64,000 nt of DNA from Stichopus chloronotus (Eukaryota; Echinodermata; Holothuroidea; Aspidochirotida; Stichopodidae): assembly GCA_021234535.1 (NCBI GenBank), contig CM037836.1, forward strand, positions 15,979,111 through 16,043,110. The letters are read 5' to 3'. The translations under genes were made by a program, and so were the position numbers. How positions within the stretch are numbered: position 1 is the stretch's first letter; every line of letters begins with the position of its first letter. Below the pieces are notes generated by a model, which had not been told where the DNA came from, did not search any database, and was given only the letters and a program-made list of their open reading frames with translations. Below, piece by piece: positions 48,839-59,785 of this stretch.

Positions 48839-49038
48839 ACAATCTTGGACAAAATTGTTGGGACACTTTGTCGTATGTTGCAAATATAATACTGAATTTT
48901 AGGTGAGAGGATAACATGAAACCCCGCGCCCCTTTCCAATGTTGCGCTATAGAAGTGAATGTACCCTTTGAACAGCAATCCTATAGCCAACATTGAACGG
49001 GGGCACGGGGTGTCCCAAGGAATTTTGTCCAAGATTGT
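48839..49038 (+). mobile_element. Family F MITE, copy 2 (200 bp)
   Basis: It is nearly identical to 47057-47256, in the same orientation 1.78 kb away. The right flank carries TA (GATTG then TA), complementing the TA seen on the left flank of copy 1. It is non-coding and appears young. Confidence 0.88.
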
Positions 49039-51391
49039 AGTTGTTTGAATTGTCTTGTACACCACAGCTATAAAAGAAATATATTGACACAAGCCAATTA
49101 TTTTTACATTATACTGCACCTAAATAGAAAAATACATCATAGCAAAGTCTAAATGTACAGTTGTCTTGGTTTTTTTTTTTTCAAATTTTTATCTCCAGAT
49201 CTGCAAATTGCATGATTTACCGTAGGTGGTAAGATGAGGTACTCACAGGAGAACAGGAAGTGTTTTCAACCTACTTACTACCTGACCTATTAACCATCCA
49301 TCAGCACAGCATAATGGAGTTGAGTGTTTGCATTTTATATTAATAAACACCTGGAATGACTTTGAATACAACATTACTGTTTGCACAGGTCTGTATGCAA
49401 TGCATGCAGTGTAATAGCCTAATTGATCTGAAATTTCAGTCAATTAAGTACCAAAGGCAAAATGTTTTTCTTTGAACATGAGGATAAACTCTGTGTGCTA
49501 CACATTTACAAGTCTGGTGAACACGTCTCTATTTGGTCTTAATTTTAATGTAGCAATTTGCATTTTCAAGGATCCGTTCTGATCATGAACAGCTGTCTTG
49601 CAACTTCAATATGATTTGCTTTGAAAAGTGACTCATTCTGAATAATGCAGCCAAACATGAACTACTAAAAAAAAAAAAAAAAAAGTCACAATAGTCGTGA
49701 AAGTTAATATGGGTGAACTGCTTTCCAGTAGCTTACAAAATTGAAGAAGAGACACAGTACTGTATGGCATACCCCAAGAGTGGTAACATAGAGTCAATGG
49801 TACTGTATGTAACTGCACCCAGGCACTGAATTGTGGTTCTTGAGTTACACATTTCTTTGTCAAAATTGCAAATTGTCAAAATTTGCATGTAAATCATCCA
49901 GAAGCAGAGTTCAGTGTCTTTGATTGTGACGGATGATACACACACACACCCAGCATAAACATCATTTACATGCAAAATACAGTAGGTTACAGTATAGATA
50001 TCTGCCATTAAAGTACAGAAACCAAAAATTTGAATAAATTAAGGCCTGCACTGATTGACCGTGCATACCTAACCTAGTACCACACCTAATACTATTTAGT
50101 TTGTAAAATTTGCATCCAAGTTTCCAGATTTGTCAGAAAATTAGTGAAAATCCTTAGGTCGGTACAAAGACTGCTACACAATATTAGATTTCAGTAGCAA
50201 CTTGACCACTTTAGCAAGCAAAATGAGATGTGCTACTAGCGAAAAACTATTCCCCAAGGCCTACAGTAGCTAGGGACGTCACACTGTACTGAACATGTAC
50301 TGTATATGGTATTCTGCACATTAAGTGAACAAGCAGTTAACCTGAATCAATTGTATAGCTACAGTATACTCAAACATCATCTCCACCACATAGTGTGTTA
50401 ACTAAAATGGTAAGAAGAAAACTGTGATAATCTGTATCAAATATCCATGGGAGGACTTCAAAATTGTTGTGATTCCTTAAAGTGAGTGCATGGGTAGAGA
50501 AAAACTGGAACGACTGAATACATTTGTATCAAGTTTTTCTTCATTTTTAAATTACACACAAGTTGTTCATCCATGGACAGATTACATCATTTAACAATTG
50601 GAAATGGCAGTAACCAGTTTGAAAAGGAACAGAAATGGCAAACAGACTAAAAGATAGTGAATCATAGTTGAAAATAAATGGTTAAATAGGCTGACAAAGC
50701 CTACAGCATACATAGAGTTTGCAGTAAGAAACAAGAGTGAAGAAACATTGAAAACACTGAAATGTTGAAACCACAGTGAAATCACTCTATACAGTATCTT
50801 TGTTTTAAACCAATCGATGCTTTCCACAATTGGGTTACCACTGAATTGTACAGGCATTGTCAGAAAAGTGACAAATGGAATGTTTTCTACAAAAGATATT
50901 GAAAGGATAAACTCTTAATCTTCTTACTTCTGACACAATTTCAAAATCTCTAGGTTTGAAATGCAATTTCCAGGTTTTCATGCAGATAGGAATCTCAAGG
51001 TTTAAAGTGACGGCATGAGTTTTAAGAAACTAAACACATAGCCATTTTGCTTCTTCTTAGACATGTTTTTTCTCTATTCCTCAATACACACCCATCCCCA
51101 CCCCCCCCCCCCCCCCATGCATAATTGCCTTCAACTTGTGATGACCAAAAACAATGCTGAACATTTCTGAAACTTACCATGACTGCATAAATTGTGAAAC
51201 TCTGACCTCCTATTTTGAAAGTAATGGTCCTTATTATGAATGTTAGACCATGCCTACAATACAGTCCTGCAAAACTATGTATTGATTGTAATTTCTGCAC
51301 TAGAAAGATTTCCTGCGATTTACTGCATTCTCTCTGCTGAGCGTAAAATGTCAGCTGAGGACTCAATTATGCCTTGAGTTAAGTCTCTTAC
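49039..51391. other. Non-coding stretch with a C16 tract
   Basis: A run of 16 C lies at 51101-51116, an A18 run lies near 49667-49684, and TACAGTA words are frequent. On the minus strand a donor-like GTCATG-GTAAGTTTC near 51177 follows an open frame (KIGGQSFTIYAVM). It could be a further exon after the one at 51392-51528, but the intervening intron would be only about 50-90 bp. Confidence 0.25.
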
Positions 51392-51528
51392 CTGGTCACA
51401 ATCTGGGAACTTGCTGCTTTCATAGTAGAAGAAATGAACTAAGCGGCAATCAAGTTTCGTACAGTGTACGGAGATGCCACTACTCATGTGTAATATAGCA
51501 CACAATGTATAAATTGGTACAACACATG
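51392..51528 (-). CDS. Candidate internal exon, unknown protein
   Basis: The donor on the minus strand is excellent (GACCAG then GTAAGAGAC). Upstream, 45 codons are open after a possible acceptor (AAACTACAG). The acceptor is weak because it lacks a pyrimidine tract. The peptide includes MSSGISVHCTKLDCRLVHFF and ends FPDCDQ. If the donor is not used, the frame runs on to SAERMQ and a stop. No family is recognised. Confidence 0.27.
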
Positions 51529-52079
51529 CTGTAGTTTGCTACTTTGTGGTGTACAACTGCGGTCAGCTGCACGAAGTGAATGCAAATTAGGCCCCAGCGC
51601 TTCATTTTCACTAGCATGCTCAATCAAGGGTATTAACTGTCAGACTGGAGAAGTTTTGTTTGCAGCACATTTTAGATGGATAAATTCATCCATGTTTCTG
51701 TTTAAGGCTCTAGATGGGATTGACAGTTTGGACTTTAAGTAGTAAAGTTTTCCCTAATTATTTACTATGGTCTACTCAAACAAATGACAAAGTTGGACAT
51801 GAATTTTCTGTGTTTACAGTTTCTTCAAACTCACGTCATCACTTTAAGAATTTTGACGTTGCCAAGCCTGCTGTTATATCATGCAGTACTCTCTTTACTG
51901 CAGACTTAAAGATACCAAACTGAGTATAAATCCATTAAGGTGGCTGGTACGAAGAGACTCGATGCAATTGATGAAAAATTGAGCTTTCCATATGGAGCAC
52001 AGTTACAATAAATCAATCTTTAAGTGCATATGACTGACAACTTTATAAATTTTTTCTACATTCCCCCAACTTAGGGTGG

Positions 52080-52280
52080 AGAGTTAGCTTGGTGGTTCAG
52101 AGTTAGAGTGTCTAGTCTTGCAATCTGGTTCCAGGACCAATTCTCTGTGGAATCACTTGGAAAATTTTTGTGGGTGAGGGGCCTCAAATTGGCTTGTTCA
52201 GCAAAAATGTTTCCAGTGGTGGAGAGGGGGGTAATTTGGGTTCCTGTTGTTCGATTCAGGTCTTGTCGGGATCAGGTGGC
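52080..52280 (+). repeat. Possible tRNA-derived SINE fragment
   Basis: TTAGCTTGGTGGTTCAGAG resembles a pol III A box in tRNA context. It is followed by GTCTTGCAATCTGG, like an anticodon arm. A GTTCGATTC B-box-like word appears at about 52249-52257, much too far for a functional tRNA. The arrangement may be a diverged SINE head plus insertion. It is not a tRNA gene. Confidence 0.25.
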
Positions 52281-53685
52281 TCAGAACAAAGCTGGCTGCT
52301 GAGCTGAATAAGTCTTCCACAGTTCTCAGCCTTTGGTGACGACTGAGGGATACACTCTTCTTTACTGTGTGGGGACATTTGCTTAAGTTTGTATGGTATG
52401 GTCATCCCTGCCTCACTATACCCTCTGAAAACTATCAACAAGAGTACGCCATTCTCACTTGCGTTCATCACAGCTGTATCATCAACAGGGTAAAGAGTCC
52501 ACCATGAGCCCATCACTGATCCCAATACTCAAATAATGACTTGAAAAAAGCTTGGAAAGTTCAAAAACTTTTTAGAATGCCTATACTAAGCAACCACAAC
52601 TGTGAAAGAAGCCTGCTTGTGAATTAAAACTTCACATTGGGTGACATGCCAACTCAACAGTTTTAGATCAAATTTGGCTTTCTTTTAAATTTCAGAAGCT
52701 TAGTTCTGAAGGGAAAACTGTAGATAATTCTCTTATGAAAAATGCATGCTGAGACCAGCTCCAGACTGTTAACTTTTTTTGTGCAGGGGGAACGCAAAAA
52801 TGCAATGGCAAAATTGCGCAGGAAAAACCTGGAATACCATCCTTTCACGATTAATCTTGTGCGGATTACTAAACGCTGCGAAAAAATAATGAAGCAAAGT
52901 ATGAACAAATTCACAAAAACACAACCCAAAAAAGCATGTTACTTACTCTTTTAATGATGTAAAGAGGAATAATTTGCGCTGCACGGGGCTGCACTCGGCT
53001 GCGGGGAACAACTTAATATCAATTAAAAAAGTTCACAGATTTCACTAAAAACTGTGGAAGTGCACGGACAGGAAAACAGGGCAGTCTGGCCTGCACGGGG
53101 AACACGTTCCCCTCGCAGGACGAACTTTACAGTCTGGGACCAGCTGGCTATGACCCTACTGGTTGCCAAGCTTGCATCCACCAATTGCCACCCCAATCCA
53201 CTTGGCTAAAACAACAGGACTGCATTAATGATAAGTGTCACTTAAGAGCAAATCATGTCCAACATCACATGCATGTTCTTATAGTATCACTTCAAAGAAA
53301 CCTCTGAGCACACTCAGCACAGCCGTTCTTTCAGGCACAATCCTGGCCTAGTTTATTTTTAATCATGACCTACGCCCCACTTAGTATGCCCTGCAAATGA
53401 TACTGCCGGGTACGTTATATTTAAACATTGGCATTATTACATTGCCTTGAACATTGTAGTCTATGCGACGATCTGTGGCTTTTAATTTTAACCTTAGGCC
53501 TTACACGGGCAACGGTGCACACACCTTGGGCCTAGGCTTGGAGCAATCACACGTACTGCGGGTAAATGGGATCAAAAGAGCACAGGCCTAAAGTAGTCCT
53601 AACTTATGGTCTCCAAAACAAACCTCTAACTTTCTCTAAAAAAAATCGTAGCCAGGACAAATGATTATGACTTGCATACACTTAC
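52281..53685. other. Mostly non-coding, G/C-richer island at 52.97-53.13 kb
   Basis: The island contains repeated CTGCACGGGG words and a near-perfect palindrome GGGGAACACGTTCCCC at 53097-53112. A minus-strand frame of about 89 codons at 52256-52525 has ordinary composition and no splice support. Confidence 0.3.
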
Positions 53686-53822
53686 TTGTCATGATCGCCT
53701 TCTTCAACTTCGTTCATAAAATAGTGTTTTACAAAGTTAATATCCTCTCCTAAATAACGTATGACGAGGTGACCTTCCTGGTACTTAGTGGTAGACACCG
53801 TAGTACACGTCCAATTCCACAC
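53686..53822 (-). CDS. Candidate exon, possibly first coding exon
   Basis: The minus-strand donor is strong (GACAA then GTAAGTG). Upstream the frame stays open for 45 codons to a possible acceptor (GAGCAGCAG): starting VWNWTCTTVSTTKYQEGH and ending MNEVEEGDHD. Alternatively translation begins at the internal ATG (53717-53715), making an 11-codon acidic first exon. It ends in phase 2. A second ATG-AG followed by GTAAGC at 54202-54198 also ends in phase 2, consistent with alternative first exons. No downstream exon could be matched. Confidence 0.3.
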
Positions 53823-54197
53823 CTGCTGCTCTTCAATTCCTAGATCGATCTATCTAGCCTAATTAGTTGTGAGGACAACCGTCACTGTTCGGTATTAATT
53901 TTTCCTGAGCCAAAAAGTTAGTTAAGCCTAACGAGTTTACATTCTATGAGAATGGGATTGACACTGGATATTGTTCTCTCGCGCGATCCACTTCATGGGC
54001 AAGTGGTAACAAAACTCTTGAAGCCACTGAAAAGTTCCGTAAACTGACACCAAGTACCGTAGCCAAGTACCTGGTAGGTTCATTCACGTTGCGACACTCG
54101 CATTTTATGACTACAGTGTTATTAATACTAAAACCGGGCAATAGTGTTAGTCACAGTGCGGTGTGCGGACTGTGAATGCACACATGTAAGTGCTTAC

Positions 54198-54202
54198 CTC
54201 AT
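54198..54202 (-). CDS. Possible minimal first coding exon (ATG AG)
   Basis: On the minus strand AACAAACATGAG is followed immediately by the good donor GTAAGCACT. The start codon has A at -3. It would contribute Met plus two bases, phase 2, the same phase as the exon at 53686-53822. Very short, so weakly supported. Confidence 0.15.
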
Positions 54203-57200
54203 GTTTGTTCAACTAACAAACGGCACACTTCAACTTCCGCATAGGCCTACACTTTCAGTAGTTCACCCAGGCGGTGTAAACTGAAACAATTTGTGGCTTC
54301 TTATTATGGCACAATTAAAGTTAAAATTTCGAGAAGTTCCCTTCATTTTTTTTACTTTTATTTAGATTCGCGCCGCAGTTACCGACGATTTATTCATTGT
54401 TTAGACTTGCGACGGATGCGAAGAATTAAAACTTATTTCATCAACTATGAAATTACTTTTGAAACAGTGGGTAGTAAATATCATAATTAAAGCAGTGACA
54501 GGCAGTAGGTGAAAGACTTTCAAGTACATTGCTACACTGCCCTAAATATGCACAAAATGCCAGTAGCTAATTAATTATAGTATTATAGGCCTAGCCTTGC
54601 TCGGCTGTTGGTTACCAGACAATAAAAGGAAAGTTCAGTACGTTTTAAATTAACGAGTATTCCACCGCCTCCTCCTCACGTATCATCATATTTTCGTTTC
54701 GGCGTTAATTTCACTTTCAGAATGGGTCCACATTTGGATGCAATTGTGCATCATTGACGCAGCCGAAGTCTACTTCCGCAATAGTAGGTCGATTGGACTG
54801 CAAGGGGCTAATATTGTTTAGTTGTATATTTCATGTTTGCCTCCGAAAACTAGCATGCAAAAGACGATTTGTGGCTCACCACTCCCATTTACATTATTGA
54901 TATAGCCCCGTGAACCACAGCCTGTATGCGTTCAATTGACTGTCAGTCATGTGACTTACAGACAAGCTTATTTCTTTCTCACGATTTATGTTCTAATCTC
55001 TCTATTTGTAGTCTTTTACATTTTCAATTCCATAATGCTCTTTTTATGAATTGTATGGCTGCTTTTTCTGATTGTTATATTCAACAATTCTTTGTTCAGT
55101 ACGGTGAGAAAGTTCATCACAACTGGCAAGTTTGTGTAGCCTCCGCCAGAAAGTCCCTCAAGGGAACACTCACGACTCATGGCCTCAGTGTGGCCAACTT
55201 GAAAAGCGGGTAAACTGAATTTGAAGTACCATTGTGGCGGTAGGCCTACTATCCAGGGCAATGATCATTCTTTATTTTGTTGCGCAGACCTATACATACT
55301 GCATAAGATATCCTACAACTACGGCTCGCGAAATATTATGGGCCAAACGGCACAGTCTCGACGTGCTACTCCACCCTCCGCCAGCAAAAACATTTATAGA
55401 CCTTCCTCCTTATAAATTCTGGGGTAGTTTCATATAGGCCAACGTCTTACTAACAGAGGGCTGGGTTAGCCTAATCATTAGTAAAGATAAAAATTCTGTT
55501 GAGAATAGAGTATAACTTCACCGTGTAATGCGGGGTAGGCCTGCAGGTCAGTAATTACTGGAATAACATTACTATAGGCGCTTTCACCAGCGGCGTAACA
55601 AACCGTGGGCATGTAAGAAGGGGCTGCCAGTGACGGTCCTGTCTACTACAAGCCAAATGACGAAAAATGCCGATGAAGACATATTGGTCGATGAACAAAA
55701 AGAAATTAAAGACATGATGAGACAAAGAATCAGAAAAAAAGAAATTGAAAAGAGGGTGAAAAAGGAAACGTCAAGCCTACTTTTATCGTCCTCCGCTTTC
55801 AGGGACCGCATGATGGTCTTGCGCATTTTCAGCCTTCAGAATTCAAGCCAGTTTTTCAGTCTTCCTCAGGAAATGTACCCATTTTTTTCAAGTTCAGCAA
55901 GTAGCTTACCTTGCATGTATCCGCTTATAGCTTTTTCTTTTTTCTTCGGTCCGAATATCCCTCCCTAATACCCCGTTCCCCCAAATACAAAAAAACTGAA
56001 AATACATAATGCTATGTCCGAAATAATTCATACTTTTTGCACCCTTGTCAACTAACGGCTAAAAGTTGCATGTGTCTCCGAGACTCGTTTTGGCAGTCCT
56101 ATCATTGGGCATTGGCGGAAATTCAAGGTTTAAAGTGCACCCCCCCCCCCCCACACACACACATCAGTGCTTATATGCCTTCATTACACCCAAACCAGCG
56201 TTTGAGAGAATTACGGAATTTGTTTCTTCTCCATTGTCGAAACCCTTTAAAGTTTGAGATGCAGGATTGCTTACAAAGTTTTGAAAATCTTGAAAATGTT
56301 AACATTATTATTCATTTTCCCCCAAACCATTGGGTATCCTTTCTCTGTCAGAACTGAATCGAATCCTGTATGCATAAACAGATCCGTGTAGCCAGATCGG
56401 CAGTTTTCCTTTTGTTTTGTTTTTCTTTTCAACTGAAGGGGGGAATGGGTGGGACAACAGATATAATTTTGCGAAGTGGCTCAGCTGCAAAATGGGACTA
56501 TCGATACCATATTGTTAACGACATACATACTACATTTTTTTTTCATTTTTCTGTGCCTATATATTTAAGAAAAGACGGATAACTACTCTGTTTTTTTTTT
56601 CTTTCTGACCATGGATGGCACTCACCACGGCCTTGTATATAAGACTATGGTACACGTGTCTTGTTGAACTGGTCACGAAATATGAAGACGTAAAGGAAAA
56701 CTGCATTACTTTTCCATTACACGTACAGTCTGTTGTAAATTGTCTTTAAATTACTCTTTCTGTTGCGATCGTCGAGAACTCGCTCATCAACACTTCTTCG
56801 CAACGCTACATCATTCACAAACAGTATTGGGAGTATTTATTCTTTTCCCCTACTTCGTCGCTACTATGCATGCCTACACAGACCCGCTGCGCAAACAACA
56901 ACCGGCACTTTATTACTCACCAGACGATGCGAACGATTGCAACCGGAAGAAAAACAAGCAAATAGATAAAAAAACGTTGGATGTCAGTAAATTGATTTTG
57001 TTGCGTTACAAATTGCCTAGGCGCCAAATTTTAAAGATCATCTGCCCGAAAGCGTCATTATTGCCACAGTCTTTGACAGGAAGCCGTATGGATTATATAG
57101 TTGTGTGTATATATGTCACCGTATACATGCCCATCTGCGCACGGAAAAGGCAGTGTACAACACCAGAGAAAGTCAGCCAATGATTTTTAAAATCATTTTT

Positions 57201-57300
57201 AAGGGCAGATGCATGAAGACAGTCACGGTATTCATAGGGCACGCCTACGCATGACTGACCCACGCGTGCCCGAAGGATGGGGGGGGGGGGTATTAGCAAA
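54203..57300. other. CpG-richer stretch without a firm gene
   Basis: CpG is more frequent here than elsewhere. Plus-strand frames at 55630-55968 (112 codons, including a highly charged DEQKEIKDMMRQRIRKKEIE segment) and 56740-57183 (147 codons) are open, but neither has a recognised domain. A minus-strand donor (GCCGTG then GTGAGTGCC near 56617) follows an open frame ending LIYKAV. GGCGTAAC words at 55592 and 61461 resemble the start of a widespread retroelement tail. C13 at 56140-56152 is followed by an AC repeat. Confidence 0.2.
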
Positions 57301-57347
57301 TCGTCAAGCATACGATACCATCCTTGCGTATCATTATAGAGCTTTTG

Positions 57348-57400
57348 CACGTGATGTCATAATTGGCAACTGTTGTTATGCCGCCATACTGGATGGCATC
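57348..57400 (+). promoter_or_regulatory. Promoter-like CACGTGATGTCA and YY1-type block
   Basis: CACGTGATGTCA at 57348-57359 combines an E-box with a CRE-like half. It is followed about 25 bp later by GCCGCCATACTGG, the inverse of a YY1-like motif. It lies about 150 bp upstream of the THAP-like frame. A second CACGTGACATCA occurs at 57719-57730. The arrangement resembles a TATA-less promoter, but it may belong to a mobile element. Confidence 0.3.
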
Positions 57401-57510
57401 AGTCTTTCGTGTGACTGGCACCAGACCGTACTGTTTCAGTGACACTGCGTGGTGGTTATAACGATATTTTCATTTTTTTTTCCCATTGTGTACGTTGTCA
57501 TAGAAGGCGA

Positions 57511-57660
57511 ATGTTCCTTAACTGGGTAACCGTAGGCTGTAGGAATCGGAGACGCAAGAAACCCGGGCTGACGTACCACTATTTCCTGCAAATGAAGAAA
57601 GAAGCAGACTCGTTGCAATTAGTGTACATCGCGGCGCGGCGTGCACGTAGGCCTATGTAA
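57511..57660 (+). pseudogene. Degenerate THAP-type zinc-finger reading frame
   Basis: A 49-codon frame (ATG at 57511, TAA at 57660) contains VGCRNRRRKKPGLTYHYF, then IAARR near its end. This matches the start of a THAP domain: Gly-Cys, Asn-Arg, a basic loop, then (F/Y)H-x-F, followed by a basic helix. THAP domains bind DNA through a C-x4-C...C-x2-H zinc site and occur in transcription factors and P-element-like transposases. Here the first cysteine position is Trp, the conserved Trp and Pro are missing, and no C-x2-H is reached before the stop. It is therefore a remnant or an unspliced first exon. The frame is open upstream to 57439. Confidence 0.38.
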
Positions 57661-58001
57661 GCCATGTTGTAAGCACGTTGCTTAATTGTTTTCCATCCAA
57701 CAAGGCCTTTCCATAGGGCACGTGACATCACTGCAAAACCTCCATAGGCTGCAAACCCAAAGTAACAGCTATATGGATGATTATTGCTTTCTTAGATCGT
57801 GTTGGAAAGCTTTCCTCAACAATGCTTATTGTTGCTATGCATATTTAGCAATGGAAAAGTTATTCCTATAAACATCACATTAGGGGCTCCAGTCTCAGAC
57901 AAAACGAAACCCCCCGCTCCCGGTCGGTCACCCCTTTTAATCTCCTCCAACTTTGTTCCCTTTTCAATCACAGCAGTCTTATCTTAAAATTAGTTAAAAG
58001 T

Positions 58002-58100
58002 TAGTCAAAACAGCCTTCAGTTCTGTGAGACGTCATTTTGACTAAAGACACTCCGTTAGTCAAATGGCGTCTCATAGACTAGTTAAGGCTGTTTTGACTA
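58002..58100. repeat. Foldback: 43-bp arms, 12-bp loop
   Basis: TAGTCAAAACAGCCTT at 58002 pairs with AAGGCTGTTTTGACTA ending at 58100. Each arm also contains GAGACG and its inverse, and both arms begin and end with TAGTCAAA/TTTGACTA. The loop is 58045-58056. The arms have few mismatches. It could be a small palindromic MITE or give a hairpin RNA. Confidence 0.75.
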
Positions 58101-58320
58101 CTTTACTATACGGGTGAGTGGACTTGTCGTAGCCTATAGGCCTACATTTTCAACTTTGTTTATGTTTAAATTGTGTTAGCCTTATCTTCGTGGTGAGCCT
58201 ATCACACAAAAGTTGTCATGTATACAGTAAATTCACAACGTTTAGTTGCACTGTATAGTGACATTCATAGTTTAGTCAAATTCTTATACCTGTTACTCAG
58301 TCCTCGCCTCCTGAAGGCAT
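58101..58320. other. Short unique stretch
   Basis: Nothing recognised between the foldback and the tandem pair. A further TTTAGTCAAATTC at 58271 echoes the foldback end. Confidence 0.4.
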
Positions 58321-58640
58321 CCTTTCCTCATTGACACATATCGGTCACAGTTCAAAAAAATATATGTGCTTTTAATATGGTCTCTCATGCATGTTGCATG
58401 AGAACAATTCATTAGGAAGAATATTTCTGGACTTTTATGAAAGCTTTAACACTTTTAGAAACTGCTGACAGACTGGACATTCTTTCCTCATTGACACATA
58501 CAGGTTATAGTTAAAAATATATGTGGCAATACTATGATCTCTCATGCATGTCTCATGCATGAGAGAAATTCCCCAGGAAGAATATTTCTGGACTTTTATG
58601 AAAGCTTTATCTCTTTTAGAAACTGCTGATAGTTTGGACC
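58321..58640. repeat. 160-bp tandem duplication
   Basis: Units 58321-58480 and 58481-58640 align without large gaps. They share CTTTCCTCATTGACACATA, AGGAAGAATATTTCTGGACT, TTTATGAAAGCTTTA and CTTTTAGAAACTGCTGA. Each carries a palindromic TCTCATGCATG region that differs in length; in unit 2 it is a longer palindrome, near 58548-58565. Confidence 0.85.
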
Positions 58641-59196
58641 AATGTTAAATCATCATGATGTTTCTTTTCTTCACTCTGAGTGAAAAGCTAGTAATATTAC
58701 CATGGTCTCAGTCTTGACACTCGATTAGCAGGTTTTACCTTTTAAAAAGTAAATTCGCGTTTACATTCGATTTATAACCAAATGTGCATAATGACTAAAA
58801 TTCACGACAATGCGAATATTACAGTGAAGATTGTCCTTGGAGACACATTAACCCTGTAATTATTCGAAAGTAATCCCCCCCCCCTCCAAAAAAAAAGAAA
58901 GACAAAGAAAATGCATTGAATGATAGAGAAAGGAAGTTGTAATTTAAGACTTGTTTTCCAGTCATGTGATAAATTAACAGAATCAGAACGATGTTTTTAC
59001 ACAGTGGTCTCTGACTTCGTTCACCTGTAGAATTAAAAGTTTAAGTTTCAATGCATGCATATAAATGCACATGAAAACATAACACAAGGAAAATGTGAAA
59101 CAAAATGTTTAAGACAACATAATGCATGTAATACAGACCAGTGAATTTCAGTGAAAAAAAATGTTTCTAGTTTGGTTTTCCGATGACTTTAGAAGT
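58641..59196. other. Non-coding stretch
   Basis: A C9 run followed by an A run lies at about 58875-58898. No gene is supported. Confidence 0.4.
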
Positions 59197-59200
59197 TTAA

Positions 59201-59781
59201 TGGTTTTGTGAGGGCATCTAGAAAAGAGTCGACTTCGCTCAAAAGTTGCAGGAATGAAACCCTGAATGAAATTCCGTTGGCATTGTGTTTCTGTCTATTA
59301 CCGTATTTGAGATCCGGCTTTTCACAGTTTGACGAAAACGCAAATATGACAGCGTGAATGTTGCGCAGTGTCTGTATTTCTTTTGTCAGCAACTATTATC
59401 TTTTAATTGCCTTATTACAGGGTTCCACATTGGTAAGTGATTACAATATTTGTAAACAAGAAAATACATGCCTCCAGAAAGAAAAAAAAATCAGGGCATA
59501 TAAAATACTCAACTGTCCTTGAAAAAGGGTTAAATAAACAAAGGATAGACTAACATGAGACATATCATGCGAGTCTCTCTGTTGACGTCATAAATTTGCA
59601 TACTTAAGCAATGTTCATTCATGATGCAGGTATAACGCAGAAATGTGCCTGTAAAATCAATATTTGATTGACGTAATGAAATGTATTTGATTGACGTTGA
59701 TGTAATTTGTGGCTATTTTCAACATTTGTAATGATTTATGCAGCCAATTTTTCAAACTGTAATTTTTATGTCACACATCCT
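59201..59781 (-). mobile_element. TTAA-flanked element, family D, copy 2
   Basis: This 581-bp copy is inverted relative to 10618-11190. TTAA flanks it at 59197-59200 and 59782-59785. The outer ends are TGGTTTTGTGAGGGCATC and ATGTCACACATCCT. Shared interior blocks include CACATTGGTAAGTGAT and AATTTGTGGCTATTTTCAAC (the inverse of those at 10.6-10.9 kb). The GTAAGT here is part of the repeat, not a splice donor. Confidence 0.82.
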
Positions 59782-59785
59782 TTAA

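Noticed and set aside
55630..55968. 112-codon frame with a charged, helix-like segment
   Set aside because: The charged part comes from an A/G-rich run (AAAAAAAGAAATTG type), and the rest has no recognisable content. It starts next to a GGCGTAAC repeat-like word.
56740..57183. Longest open frame of the window (147 codons, plus strand)
   Set aside because: No domain, splice context or biased composition is recognisable. A frame of this length is possible by chance in 64 kb, especially in CpG-richer DNA with fewer stop codons.
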